A stretch of 64,000 nt of DNA from Hirundichthys speculiger (taxonomy: Eukaryota > Chordata > Actinopteri > Beloniformes > Exocoetidae): NCBI GenBank assembly GCA_018398805.1, contig JAGFBZ010000258.1, positions 4,576,501-4,640,500 of the forward strand, given 5' to 3'. Shown one piece after another: positions 36,780 through 50,464 of the stretch. Position 1 is the stretch's first letter. Every line of letters starts with the position of its first letter. The position numbers and the translations under genes are program-made. The notes under the pieces were generated by a model. The model was not told the DNA's origin. It saw nothing but the letters and a program-made list of their open reading frames with translations, and made no database searches.

Positions 36780-39700
36780 TCTATTGGCCTTGTGGACGTG
36801 CTACATTCAAAAAAATGGAGGATCACTAAACCCAACTGAAGCTTCCTCGTGGAACATTTAAGAAGCAAAGAAAAGGCTTTAGCTTTTCTTCAGCGATACA
36901 AAAATATCACATCACACACCAATGATTATAATTATTATTATAAACATTCAACAGATACTTGCAATACTGGCAAGTATAATATACAAAACAAAACATTCAT
37001 CAGCAGTGGGACTTTCCTCACAATTCAAAAGCTGCATCTTTGATTTACAAATAACACAGATCCACTTTCAATCATTTAATAAAAGCTTGGATATAAAACC
37101 ATCTTTTTTTTTCCTTTTAACAGCATTTTACATTATTGTGGGAAATCTATTTAATCCAATCCAACTGCAGCAAAACTGAAAAAGCCCCCCACTAAAATCC
37201 CTCAAGGCATCATTTATTCCCAGACATTCAACACTGACCACAGCTTGGATCGGATCATGACAACAGTGTGCTGCTTTAGGGGCCGACTCATCGTTTTTTC
37301 GCTGTAACACTTTTACAAATATAAAGACTTTTAATAGCTCAAACAGCCATATAAATAAATGTTGATTAAAGATTTGGGCAACATTACAAAGTTGGAAAAA
37401 TAATGAAAGGGGGATGTTTCAAAATTCAAGAGCGGGAAACTGCTTTTTTTTTTTTTTTTGCTGCAGCAAACTGCATGTCTGCAACCAAAAAGCATCAAGT
37501 CAGAGTGCTGTTCCCCAAAAACACTTTATAACCTTTGATAAATGTGAGAAGGTAGCCCGGGATTTTAACCAACAAACTACACTGCTGTATCTGTTGATCT
37601 CTTATCATCATGTTTGTTGACTGAAAGAGATACACCAACATTTTAGGAACTGACTTGTTTGCCGTCAACCACAGAGCTTGATATGAGGATATATGTACTG
37701 TTATCTTCTCTGTGGATCCAATAATCTCATCTGACAAAGCCCATCTCGCCCATCTTAGCATAGTTTCTGGAAGTGGATTACTACACCTAGCTCAGGTGAC
37801 AAAATAAACTTAAAAATGAACTTATTTATATGTTGTAACTTGTACGTTCACTTAGTGCAGAAACAACCATCTTATAAAACAGAAAGATATAAGGAACTAC
37901 ATTTTGGCAAAGTACCACTACCTGGGAACACTTGGTGTGCATACGTGAAAAAATATTGTATTCACACAACTGAAATTGCAGTTTTAAGTTTTGAAACTAA
38001 ACTGAGCTTTTCACAGTCAGACTAACACAGACAGACAACACAGCTAAAATTCAGTTACTCCCTGGGTGTAAACGTTCAAACTGGACCAGAACTGGAGCTC
38101 TATGCATGCTCCACAGTTCCCACCCCAGGCCTTGACTGAAAGTACTAGTAGGAGAAGATACAGAACAATGTTAAAAGCATCCCGGATACATGAAATGTAC
38201 AGAGCTGTAAGTCCAAAACCAGTGATTTATCTGCCATTTTGGTGCGTCATGGAGCAGATCAACTGGAAAAGCTCAATGCTCACAAGTTTGAAGTGGGTGC
38301 TCTCAACACCTGTTGTGGCAAGTGTGACATAGTTAGGCCAGAAAATTAACCCCCCTCCAGCCCAGGTACAATAGATTTGGCTAGATTAAATGTTTATAAG
38401 ACTGTTGCGCCTCATATTACATTTTTTTTTTTTTCTACATATGGGGAATGCTCAAGTCACAACATTGAAATCAATATATTTAGGGAGTTGTTAGGAAGCT
38501 TGTCATGCTACGCTACGCTAAAACAGCCAGCAGAGGTTTTGTCAGACTGGGTTCTTGGATGTACAGAGAAGAAAGCACTATTTACCCTCCTATCAAACGC
38601 TGGAGTTGACAGTATATAAGCTAATTCCTGAAATGCTGGCATATTCCCTTAACGTGTCAACATGGCAGACGGCAATATGCTGCAGAACAGAGACAACCGT
38701 GGAAAAAAAGATGCTCATCTTAGAATGTTAACTGTACACAACGAGTACCCAGATTAACTATCTACAGCAGGTACGATCTCACATCCTCCTCAATAAAGTG
38801 TCATCATGGGAAGCACTTTCACGTACTTGGAAAAATGTAACACAAATACAACCGATTATGTACAAATCACTCATCATTAGTGCTTAGACACAAAGTTAGT
38901 TGTCACTGCAGCACTTGTACCAGGTGAGAGCTTCGCTCAGTCCAAAGGTAAATCAAAATGCTTTCAGTTACTTTTGCACCTTCAGCGACGGAAACGAGTG
39001 GTCATATAAACTGAGTTTCTCCCCCCCAATTAATTACAGCACTTCCACCCAATAATGTTACTAGTAATTTCATCAATGTGACATTTCTAATAAGCCTTTA
39101 ATTGATAAGAAATCACATACAGCTGCATTTGCCTGCTTCTATGTGATTTCACGTTTAGTTTCTGTAGCAGCTCACCACCACAGCATCATGTGCAAAGGTT
39201 TGGGGTTTTAATCATGGATTTCCCTTTAAAATTAATGTATCATTTGTTCAGCAAGCACTTTTTGTGCTCCAGATGCTGCATGTTTGCATTAAAGACTCAA
39301 AGGAATGGCAACGCTGCGATTCCAGCAGTGAACTACTGAGTAACCAAAGAAGAAGTGGTGCCAAGCTGAAGTAAGTGAACGCATTTTGACCCACTTCTGA
39401 CTCATCACAACCCACATAATCACACCAAGAGAAGACCCATCGGCCTTGGAAGATAAATGCAGTTAAAAAATATAGCCATAGTTTCCAAAACTGGAAGAAG
39501 TATGAAACAGGGTGGATCCACAGGTAAGTAGAAAAGTTGGGCCCTTTATGTGAAAACAGAGACAGGGCACGGTTTCACAAAAAAAAATCAACCTTTGTTA
39601 TTTAGCAAACAACAGATCAACACTGGATGTCAAGTACCCATTAGCAGTGCGTAGAAGACACTCTGGTGACTCTCTGGCCCATCATCTCTGCAGGGAACAG

Positions 39701-42700
39701 ATCCTGACAAAGCAGCAGAATGAAACTTTGGTGACCGTGGGACCAGAACTACTTTACTCTTAAATGTGGGCACAGTTCTTGAAATATATACTGCATATAC
39801 ATAATGTGAACTTTGGAATTGAAGTGTAGCCATTCTGACTTTGTTGAAAAAGCTCCAGAAAAATCTGTGTAACTTAACTGTGATTTGAATTCCTCTGACA
39901 GGCATTATGCTTCTTCACAGGTGGGATTTAAATATTGAACTTAACACTGGTAAATTCTTTTCAAATTAAGCGATTACTGTTAGTTGGCAATGCAACTAAA
40001 CGGAAATGACAAACAGCAGCCATTACCGAAAGTTCCTATTTGAAATTGTGCGTGTACAAATGCGCATTCATTTACTACTGAACAAATTCTTGAACATGTT
40101 GAGAAACCAGGCCAATCTCATTATTCTTAAACACATACCAAGGTAGAAGGGAAAACACTCCTCTTTTACGTTCCTATTTAGTAAAAGGGGACAATTATTA
40201 ATAAATATAAAAATAATAACAGATATGTACACATAAGAACTATAATAATACTTTCAACATTTCTCCAAAATGCCATAGAAATTATTAAACTATTTTTTAT
40301 ATTTTTTGCTGAAAAAGTCTCTGTAGCTCAAACCTCAATGGTCAGTTAGATAACAAACATTACTTAAGAATGATAAATTATTATACAAAAAAAAAAAAAA
40401 AAAAAAAAGCAATCCAAAACCAAAGTAATAAATCCATTTTGGATGCTAGTCCAGGAGTTTGTGTTTCTCACGTCATCAAAACCGGAACAAAGAAAAACAC
40501 AAAACAATCTTAATAATGTCAGACTTCATCCAGTAATGAAATGCAATGCATTGATGTGGCATTGTTGATAACAAAATACTCTTCTTCCCTTGTGTGAGCA
40601 GGTCTTTTGCGTGGCACCGCTATAGACGGATGTGGTGTCAGTGAAGGAGGAAGCAAGAGGAACGGAGGGCAGTAAGTGCACTTGAACACAGGCATGCTGG
40701 GATAGACGGGGAGTACGGGGGAGACATTAAATAAGAGAGATGGTCAAAGCTGTTTGGTACACAAAGAAACAAAGAAAGACGCCAAAACAAGGGAGATGGC
40801 TGGATAAATCCTTGCCAAACCTGCTGTTATCTCTCACCCTCTCTGGCCAGGTGAAAAAGGCCAAAAGAGGAGTGAGCCAGAGAAAAGAGTGGAGGGGCGA
40901 TGTGGTGGTGCAGCTCAAGTCCTACAGTAGTTGTGTCAGTAGGTCCTTTAACCATCAATCTCTCGGAAATAATCACAAACGTTTCTACTTTCCAGACACA
41001 CTGGTTGTTCCCCAAAATTCCACAGTGGAGGTGTTATCAACAATGCCTGGTACATTTGATGCAAATTCCCTTTCAGAGGACAGTTTTTGTTTACGTTTTT
41101 TTTTTTTTTTCTCCAAAATTTTGTTCTGCGAAGACTGGGACCGCAGCGTAACAGAGCAGCTCTCCAACAAAAGGATCCATAATCAGAGACGAGGAGCTGA
41201 AGTAACTGCCAGGCAACTGTGGGCAAGGCCCCGGTGTCACGCTGGGTGAACTGAGCTCTCATTGGATTAACAGGGCAGACATCGGTGAGATGAAGCAGCC
41301 TGATTGGTGCTGTCACTGGAAGAGTGGTGAGGTCAAAGGTCACAAACGGTGGTGGCCTGCGCAGCTGCCCGACATTCTGTCCACGAAACAGGTTCCTGTC
41401 AGTGGTGAAACTTGGCCTGCGGAGACAAAACACAGACTTAATAACTGGTTTTCATTTGTTACCTGCAAAACAATAGCTTTATGACATGCTGTTAAAAAAA
41501 AAAAGAGCTTAGCAGCAACCATTTACTTATTTTTTTAACTCTTTTTTAGTGTGCAGCAGTTAGGTTAAATGATAAATGAGCTCATGTGAACCTGTCAACA
41601 TTATACCAACCTGTCTTATAGCTTTATAAAGTGTACCTACATAAATCTTATCGCTGTCGACTAACTGCGTCCCACATTATGAAGGCCCTGGAAAGACTTT
41701 CACAGGCCATTATACATAAACGAACAAGTCCCTTTCAGGGAGGTTTGTTTCCACTGAGGTTTGTTTTATTGTAGTGGGGTCGGAGCTGAAGATGCCAACA
41801 TCTTCCCGCTCTCCACTAGACAAACAGGCAGCACTGTGAAGACCTTTTTTTTTCTCAAGTGCTTTTAACAAAATTCAGTGTGAACTACTGCATAAGAAAT
41901 GGTGGTACACAAGTGGATGCCTCTACAGCCACTTGGATCACCTCATCTTGATGATGAGGGACAAAATAAAATAAGGTAAAATAAAGAGAACAAAGAAATT
42001 ATTCTGGATTATAGGAGGACCAGTAATAAAATGAAGACCATTTCCATTCTGGGAGAAGAAATGCAGGTGATGGTCATATGATATAGGTTTAGATGCCTCT
42101 AGCCACAAAAGTGCAAACCAGGAAGAGAACTGATGCAACTAGGTCACTGCTTTCAAACGCTTTCAGTTTTGTTCATCCACATTTAACCGCAACTGTAGCA
42201 TTTACAAACAGAAATGGGGTCTGCAGGAGACCAAGTATTTTCTGTTTTATGGGGTTGAATTGCAGGGGTAATGTGGACAGCTTACCTGTAACAATGATTT
42301 TGCATCTTGAAATGAAAAGCCCACAAGTGTGGACGTTGCCCAAGTCTAAGGGCGGTTAGTATATTTGATCAGCAGTTGTCTTATGCAGCAACTGTGTTTG
42401 AGCCAATGACTCAAAGCAATGATCAAACTGCTAAAGAAAGCGGGCTTTGTGCTGGGGACCATTCTGGAGCTGACTGTAAAAATAAAAATGTTGCAAAACA
42501 TAATGCACAACTCTTCACACCCTCTTCTCAACGCAGTGACAAAACAATGGAGTGCCTAAAGTCAGAGACGTCTACAGGAAAGATGATTTCAACCAACAAC
42601 TATAAGCTTCTACAATGACACGGTAATACAATTCTGACTGACTGCAGTATAATTTCCCTTCAGAGATATCATTGAATTTCACAAAATGTTTGCTAATATG

Positions 42701-42745
42701 CACTATGCATAAATGAGAACAACCAAGGTCAGTGGGAATGCAGGA
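36780..42745 (-). other. 3' flank of atxn7l1; probable 3' UTR plus unique sequence
   Basis: Six kilobases downstream of the stop with no recognisable coding exon and few repeats. The first minus-strand AATAAA-type signal I see is at 41765-41770, about 1 kb past the stop, followed by T/G-rich sequence; it is a candidate polyadenylation site only. Open frames at 40740-41249 and 40948-41433 overlap on opposite strands and match nothing I know. A-runs lie at 40387-40408. Confidence 0.4.
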
Positions 42746-43043
42746 TTAGTTTAAATCAATGGACTTCCTAGCAGGTCTCTTTCTAACACCCACCTGTACA
42801 GGGGACTCGGGCCCAGAACTAAGCATTCCCCCGCTGTCGTTACTTTTCCCAAAGAGGCTGTCTAAACTGCTTGGTCTGCTCAGTTTGCTGGACTTCCCTT
42901 TGTAAGAGCTGGGACTCCTTCTCTTCCTCCCCTCTGCTCCTCCCCCATAAGCTAAGGGTCCTGTGGGGGGTGCCATAGGTTTATGAGGGGCTGAGGACAG
43001 GTTCCGGTGTGAGTAGGGTATGCTGCTGGTGCTAAGTTCACGA
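42746..43043 (-). CDS. atxn7l1: atxn7l1 terminal coding exon I with stop
   Basis: 298 nt coding part, acceptor cttttag after a long T tract, TAA stop at 42746-42748. It encodes SRELSTSSIPYSHRN and a Ser/Lys-rich stretch (GRKRRSPSSYKGKSSKLSRP), and ends VGVRKRPARKSIDLN. In-frame sequence upstream of the acceptor (to 43189) is intron. The last residues lack clear similarity to the human ATXN7L1 C terminus, so the tail may be fish-specific or an alternative end. Confidence 0.82.
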
Positions 43044-46000
43044 CTAAAAGAAAAAAAAAAAAAAACAAGAAGAGGAGGTAAATTGCTTGTAAGATGTATT
43101 GTAAAACACAGTCCAATCTTTACATTGAAGAAAATGTCATTCGTTACAGAAAGTCCTACAATGCTGCAGAGTCTTAATAAAGGCATCAAAGCACTGACCT
43201 GCTTTACTTGAATAATTTTTAAGAAAGACAGGTTTGATACTATGAAGATGATACAATGGCTCCTCTAGTTTAACCTCAGACCCTCACTAATAGAAACCTG
43301 CATCTAGACTCATCAAAGTTTCCATTAATACCTGAAAGCTTAAGAGCCAGTGACTCACCTGTTCTGTGACTTGTGGCTGTGAGGCCCATCAGGTCTTGAT
43401 AGCCAGTCATCTGAGCTGCTCAAAATCCCACCATCCCCGCGTCCATGTCGCTTTTTCTTGTTTGGGGAGGCAGCCGTCACTCCCGAGCTTTGTAATGTTG
43501 GATGAAAGCTGCTGCAGTTCCTCTTGTAATTGTCCACAGGCTGAAACAAGGAAGAAGATGAAAAGGAAGAGTGGGAAGAGTTTTTTTTCTTCTTGGCTCC
43601 CACGGCAGGGTCCTCCGTGTCTTTGGATGGGCGACTGGTTTTATGCGTGCTGTTGCGGGCTTTTCCAAGGCTAAAAACCTGGGCGTGGGGTTGTGGCGAG
43701 TCTCTGATGTTGAACATCCCGGCAGTGGGTGCAGACTGAGGAAATGTGGCCGTGTAGGAGAGAGAGTTTGAGGGGGAGGGGAGGAGAGGAGAGGTGAGGG
43801 AGGTGGGAGAAGGAGTCTGTTGGGTTGTCACTGAGGAGGTACCAGATGGGGAAAGGGATGGCAGGCTCTCCGCAGCCAGAGGCACCTTCCTGAAAAACAA
43901 GAGATGCCAGATATTTTCCTTAAAAAAATATTTTCTTTAATAACAGGGTTTGAATTATTTTCCGAGTCAAGTTTCATCAGCCTCTTAAAACAATCAGCTC
44001 CTGGTGCTGTTGCTATTATTATTTTTCAACTTTTTTTGTGATCCTGTAATCAAAACACCACAGTGTCTGATATTTTCTTTTCTGTTGCTCTCTGCTGCTC
44101 CTGAATTTGAATCGACAGCTTTTCATTACATTTTCAGCTCACACTAAAAAACTGAGGTGTCTGACCATTAAATGCAATTATCGATTCCCCAATCATGCAC
44201 ATTGGTGTGCACATCATGTCTCCTCATACAACACTACATGCCAGTTTGCCCTTAATATTTACCACTTCTTTAGAGTGATTCCAAACAGAATCTCTCCTGG
44301 GTTTACATTACTACAGCTGTTTGATGGACTATTTCCAAGCGTGTTGTGTGTGATTCGACGCTTTGAAGTTAAGCAAGCTCTAATCAAAGAAAACTTGTAT
44401 GTTTATGTGCACTCGCCTCCACATCTGTGCGTTGAGGTGTTTCTCCACCATGCTCTGGAGCGCCAGTCTCATCCTGTCCCATCGCCTGTCGAATACGTAG
44501 TAGCCCCGTCCCATGAGTCTGCTGCTGAACACGCAAAACTGTAGGGGGAGACAAGCAGTGACTGAGTATGTACTGGAGAACAGGATGACACCAGGATACA
44601 TAAAAGCATATAAATAAAAGACAGACACATGAAAATAATGGAGAAAAGTTTTTGCAGCATTCATCAAATGACATCATACAGTGATCCGTTATTTTATATT
44701 CGCCACCCGCAAAAATCAAAAATCCGCAAACTGGAGGCGGAGCCCCCCAAGCCTAAATAATGTGTTTAAGATATGTTTTAAAACCGCAAAAGAGTAGCGA
44801 GACACTGCAGCGAAATGAGACAAAGGCTCAACTGTGGTCTTTCTGTTACCTTCACAGCCTCCGGTCTCTGAACCGTAGTAAAGAAACCACTGGTATTGTG
44901 CTATTTTTGGCTCATAATTAGCAGCTAACATGCTAACAACAACAAAACAAAAAGTCCAGTTTTCTCTGCATGGAACGAGCACTTTATTCTGGCACTGCAG
45001 GAACTTGTAACATCACACAGGTTGTATTGTTCGGCTCCTGTCGGTTAACAGAGAATATAAATCTATACACGCTGGGCTGCTGTTAATGCTCACTCCACTT
45101 TTCATCTAACCCCGTTTTCGTTCTGCCGTCCCACGACACACATACACCATTACCCATAAGGCCACACTATTACCCATAAGGCCACCTTCTTAAAGGGGCC
45201 AGGCCTGCTCACATTTCTTCGCTGTGAGAGAATGTGCACAACATCCTGTGATGCTTGGCCAATCAGCTCACAGATTCAAGAGTGCTGAGTTGTCAGCGTT
45301 TCTCGTGTTGCTTACAGGAGGCTGTGAGTCATCATGTGACGTTTTGCTGGCAGCTGTGGCCTTTCGTCTGCTGTGGGATGGATTTTCGTGGAAATTCTGT
45401 GATTTTTTTCTTGATATTTTAATATATTTTTCAGCGAATAACTAAAACCATGGAACTTAAAGCGCAAATTGGCAACGGATCACTGTATTTCATAATGGGG
45501 TCTCCTTCGACTTAACTAGTCAAATTACAGTCTAGGCCTGTAGGTAAATATCATACAAGCACCATCAATTAAAGTGATTCTGAATAAAACCCCGTAAAAC
45601 ATTTCCTTGAATGTTTGGGGTTGCGAGGCATGAACAGAGTTGCAAAGAAACAGTTTAAAGGTAAGAATCAGGAAATGGTTATAAAACAACATAGCAACAA
45701 CTGAATCTACCATGGAACACTGTCAAAACCACCATCTATAACTGGAGAACATTATTGGCAGGTACTGGTCACTCTATGCATGTGGCCGTCATCACCTGTA
45801 TTCTGTGGAAGTCTAGGCAACATTTCGCAAGCTCTTTCTTACAAAAAGCAATATGAGGCCTGTCTGAAATACGCCCAAAAGTTCAGTCAGTCACCCTAAA
45901 CCTCATGAGGAAAATATGTTTGGGTCTGACGGGACACAAAGATTGAACTTTTTGACCTTAATCAACTTAAAAAGGTATGTTTGGCACAAAGCCGATACAG

Positions 46001-49000
46001 GGCAACAGTGAAGCATGGTGGGGGTGGTATTATGCTTGGTGGCTCCCAGTGTCGTCGTATTGTGGCACAAAACCTTCTGTCCTTGGTCAAAAAGTTAAAA
46101 ACAAGGTGGAATTTCACCTTTCAACATGACAGTGATGCAAAGCACACATCAAATATCAACCAAGACATGGCTTCAGAAAGTCCTGGAATGGCCCAGTCAG
46201 AGCCCAAACTCCAAAGTCTAGATGTGTAAAGTTAACAAGGACTAATTCACAAAGACTTGACGCTGTTATAAAAGCAAAAGGTACTCCCACAAAATATTAG
46301 TCGGAGGGATTTTCAGATTTATGGAATCTGAAGTTGATTTTCTTTAAAAAAAAAAAAAATAATAATCCTATTAAAAAAAAAACTTTGTCCTCTGGATTTC
46401 TGTTTGTTAGAATATTGAAGTGAAAATAATCAAATCTGGCATTTCTGTTGTTGAAAAATCTGTAAATTTGATTTTAAAAAGTGTATACTTTTTATACACC
46501 TCCTGGGAGTAGCACCTCCTCCCAGCATCCCAGCAGGAGGTGCTGCTGAGAGCAGAGGACTGGAAGTGTGCACAGCAACAACAAAAAAAAAAAAAGACAC
46601 TGTAGAAATCTATTCTACATTTACTGTACCAAGATGGTTTGTCCCATGGAGATGCAATGTTTTAGAGAAGTTTTGAGAAAGAACGTCATACAAATTGGCC
46701 ATTTTGGCACATTTAGTTACAAAAACTATAAAACTTAAATGATGCCATTGTCACAAAATGTATTAATTTCCTTTTACGTCTAACCGTTTCTGGTTTGTCT
46801 GTATCAACTGACCTCTTCAGTATGTGTACTATGTGGAACAGATGCTGAGATGGTACAAAGCAGCATCTCAGGAACCCCTTGACTGACTTGGATGAGTGAC
46901 ACCTAATGGAATTCTTTACAGCCAGAGCTGACGCGCTGTTCACAAATCTACATCACTTTAGAAACTGTCCAATCAGAGCAACATAAATATTGTACGTTTC
47001 CAAGATGCCTGCTGTTAAAATAAACACCTCGAGAGCACCAAACTAGTTTTGTTTGAGACAGCCTGCTACTGTGGTGTGATGCGTGTGCTCTGAATGACTA
47101 AAATTGCTTGTTTGACCTATTGGCATCTGCCCTGGACCTGGGGACATTCAGCAGCGGGTCAAATAAACAGCATCACTTGTGTAGATTTGTCAACTTTCCA
47201 TTTCACTTTGCACAGAGACAGACTAGCTGTTATATTGTTGCTGAACCAACTGTCTCAAATCCTCTAACTTAATAATTTAAGTTATCAAACGTGGACATAA
47301 AAGATCTTCTCATTTAGAAAAAGGGCCAAATTTATTTTTCAAAAGCTTTAAAGTCTACCACTGAACTGTACTGATTCAAAAATCAAACTTGCACGCTAAC
47401 TTTTTTTTTTTCCTACTGAAAATGGGCGAGAACTACACCTGAGGCTAAGAGCCAACAAAAATCATTCACATTAAATGGTGTATAAAAGCAAAAGCTGAAG
47501 ACCCGGAAATAAGTGTGCATTGAATGACCCAAGGGCATGACTCTTAAAATATCTAAACATCTATGAGTGTTGGTGTTCTAATTATTTACCCCTAATGGCT
47601 GTGGGTGATGACTGGAAGTAGTTCAAGGCAGGTCTGTCAGTGTCGTCAGGAGTCTCTGCGTCTCCCTCATCACTGGAGAGTCGACTGCTGTCTCCCATCG
47701 CTGTCGTCCAGTTGTGGGGAGAAGGCTGTGAATTAGGGGCGAGGGCAGGAGGCGCTGCTGGGAGCAGAGGGCTGGAAGTGGAAGCGGACGAGGAGCTGCC
47801 TAAAACCCTGGAGTGGATACATCAGAGAGACAGAGACATGAATAAAATCAAGATAAAAGGTGGGTCAGACATTACAGACGTGAAAACTTGCATGATAAAA
47901 GAAACGAGGGAAGACAGAAGAGGAAGGAAAGACAGAATGAAGCAAGGAAGGAAAACTAAAGCTCTCCATAAATACATCCTCTAATGCCTCTTGACTTAAT
48001 GAACCCTCCAAACGTTTACTACGGTAGCTCAACTCCAAATAACCTCATTTTTCAAAGACAGGATCATCTTCCAAACAGAAATGGCAAATTAATTTATTAA
48101 AAAACTATACCGACGGTAGACTTGTATTACTGTCTGCCCCCTTCCAAGAGTCTGGTGTTTACAGCATCCTCTGGTGGAAAAATATGGAGAAACAAGGCGA
48201 TCTGACTGAAGCAAAGTGCTGAAAACTGGCAGGAACGTGTGAATCATTCCAACGTGCTAAAGTGAATGCCTTACTGATTATACAGTGTGCTTTAAAAAAA
48301 ACAAAACAAAAAAAAAAAAAAAAAAAAAAAAAAGAGTAAACATAACAAAATATAATTGTTTTTCTCCAGCTTTGGTCATTTTTGCAGTGAATTCATACTC
48401 TCCATGTGCTTGCAACATTGCCCCCACCTTGGTATGTGTGCGTTTGCGAGCCGGAGCTTCAGTGTGGATAAGGGTCGTCCGTTGGGGCAGTGAGACTTGC
48501 TGGGACTCGTGGTCTCTTGTGATGCGGTACCCTGGCTGCTGGCTTCCTTCCCCCCCTGCGCTCCATCCTTCTCTTTCTCCTTCGCCTTCAAAGCTTCCCT
48601 CTCTTTTGCCTGTTCCTTGTGTTCCGCCAGGAGGATGTCAAAATGTTTCTTTCGTCCAGGGACGGCTCGGCGCTGGGTTAAAGAGTGAGTCTGCGGCGGG
48701 AAAAGGAAAGTTTAATAGTAGTTTGAGAAAGATCTGTTTTCGGGAGTTCAACGGGAGTTTGAGAGGGGGGCTCTCTGGTTTCGTGATGCTTTCCATCACC
48801 ACTGCACAAAGCTGCTGCTCACATCACACCATCATGGGTAAATATTACCAGCGCCTGGCGAGCTTCTAAACCCTGCCAGGAGGTAGCTGGCCAACAAACA
48901 TTTGGTTTACCAATAGTTATTTATAAAATGTGTGAGAGGGGCTTTTGAATCACCACTTTAAAAAGTTAATATGGCTTCTGGGGGAAAATGTTCTTTTCCA

Positions 49001-50430
49001 GTTTTCACTGAAATGTGATACTAAAAGACTTTTGAAAGTGTCAGGCCAGGTTTGTACATCATAATCCTGACTATCCTGACTGCTGAATAAGAATTTGACA
49101 GGCTGCCAATTTCAAGATGAAGTAAAAGCTTGCGTAAAACCAGTGCTTTTATTCATGTTCAGCAAATTCAGCAAACTTAAGGACAATACCTGTGATGAGT
49201 TGCATGAAGGAATTCTTTTTTATATACTGAGTACAATCTGCAAAAATGGTAAAACCAAAAAGCAGAGTTAATGAATGGTTGGCTTTTTACAGGAAATCAA
49301 TAATGCATGCAGCTTTGAGTCAAAAATACGCCACAAAATTCAACCTTTTAGCAGAATATACAGTACATATTGGACTAAAGATGATCGTGTGCAGATCTAC
49401 ATCCTCCTGATGTGATTTAATGAACCTACAGGAGAGCTGCATCCTGCATGTTTTGAGCGACTGTGGAAGGATGGAAGGAGGATGAAAAGGATGTCAAGGG
49501 ATTAAAAATTTTAATCATGCTTAATTGCACGAGTGTGTAGATTAATCAGGCAGTTGATGAGAGAGGTGCCGCAGGACACAACCTGGCTGCAGCTGAGAAA
49601 ATGCATCAGATTACACATATTCCACCACTGACTGTCTAAAATGGCCCAGGTTCCTGTTATTATAATTGCTACCTAAATGCTGCACGCTCCGATCAGAATC
49701 TCAGATGTGGAAATCAAGACTGAACTGATGAGTTACAATGTTGCTTCCCTGTTCTTCCTCATCACTGCAAAGTTGCTCCTGACTCGAGTACATGCAGATA
49801 AACAACTCCTCGCCAGGCTACAGTAAATACACTACAGTTGGGCGCCACATGTTCAGGAGTGATTACACTACTTGTAACTGAAACACAACTGCTGATTATC
49901 TGGAGGCTCGTGCAGTTGTTTTTCACCACCGTCTACCACAGATTACCAGGACTAATGCAGTCTGCTAGATTTTAAATTAGTTTTCATTAAATATCATCAG
50001 CTGGAACCGCTTCGGTGCAACTGCACTCGCATATTAAAAGAGTGAAATGCTTATTTTCTTTTCCTTGCCTCTTTTTCACATCAGTCAGATTGACATGGAC
50101 TGTGGATCAGAAATTTGTTTTGTACATTCACCTGCATTAACTGTAAATGAGTTGGGCTGCTTCTCAGAATTACAAAATAACTCAAAATTACAGATTTAAA
50201 GTTATTGCTTTTTTCCTTACCTCCTTTTTTGCGTTCATAAAGCCCAAACCTCAAACAAAAGTGGCAGTGTTCAAGCAGAAAACACTGCCACATAAACAGC
50301 TCTTTTGCAGTCCAGACTTTGTTCCATAACTTAATATCACCATGACCATGACCATGTGAAAACACATTTACATAAGTCTTGACTACAGGCCTGTTTTTTC
50401 AAACTGTAAAAGAATTAATTTCATGCACTC

Positions 50431-50464
<34 letters not shown>

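Noticed and set aside
40740..41433. 169-codon plus and 161-codon minus frames
   Set aside because: They overlap on opposite strands, lack splice or start support and show no family motif; they lie in the 3' flank of atxn7l1.
44415..44417. Possible frameshift or pseudogene status of atxn7l1
   Set aside because: With a GC donor at exon G and the upstream acceptor at 44562 all eight exons join without a stop, so no damage needs to be assumed.
44384..44719. Minus-strand 111-codon frame reading VLRVQQQTHG
   Set aside because: Wrong frame of exon G; the conserved frame is FCVFSSRLMGRGYY.
48285..48869. 194-codon plus-strand frame
   Set aside because: Begins in a poly-A tract (poly-Lys) and runs antisense to atxn7l1 exon E.
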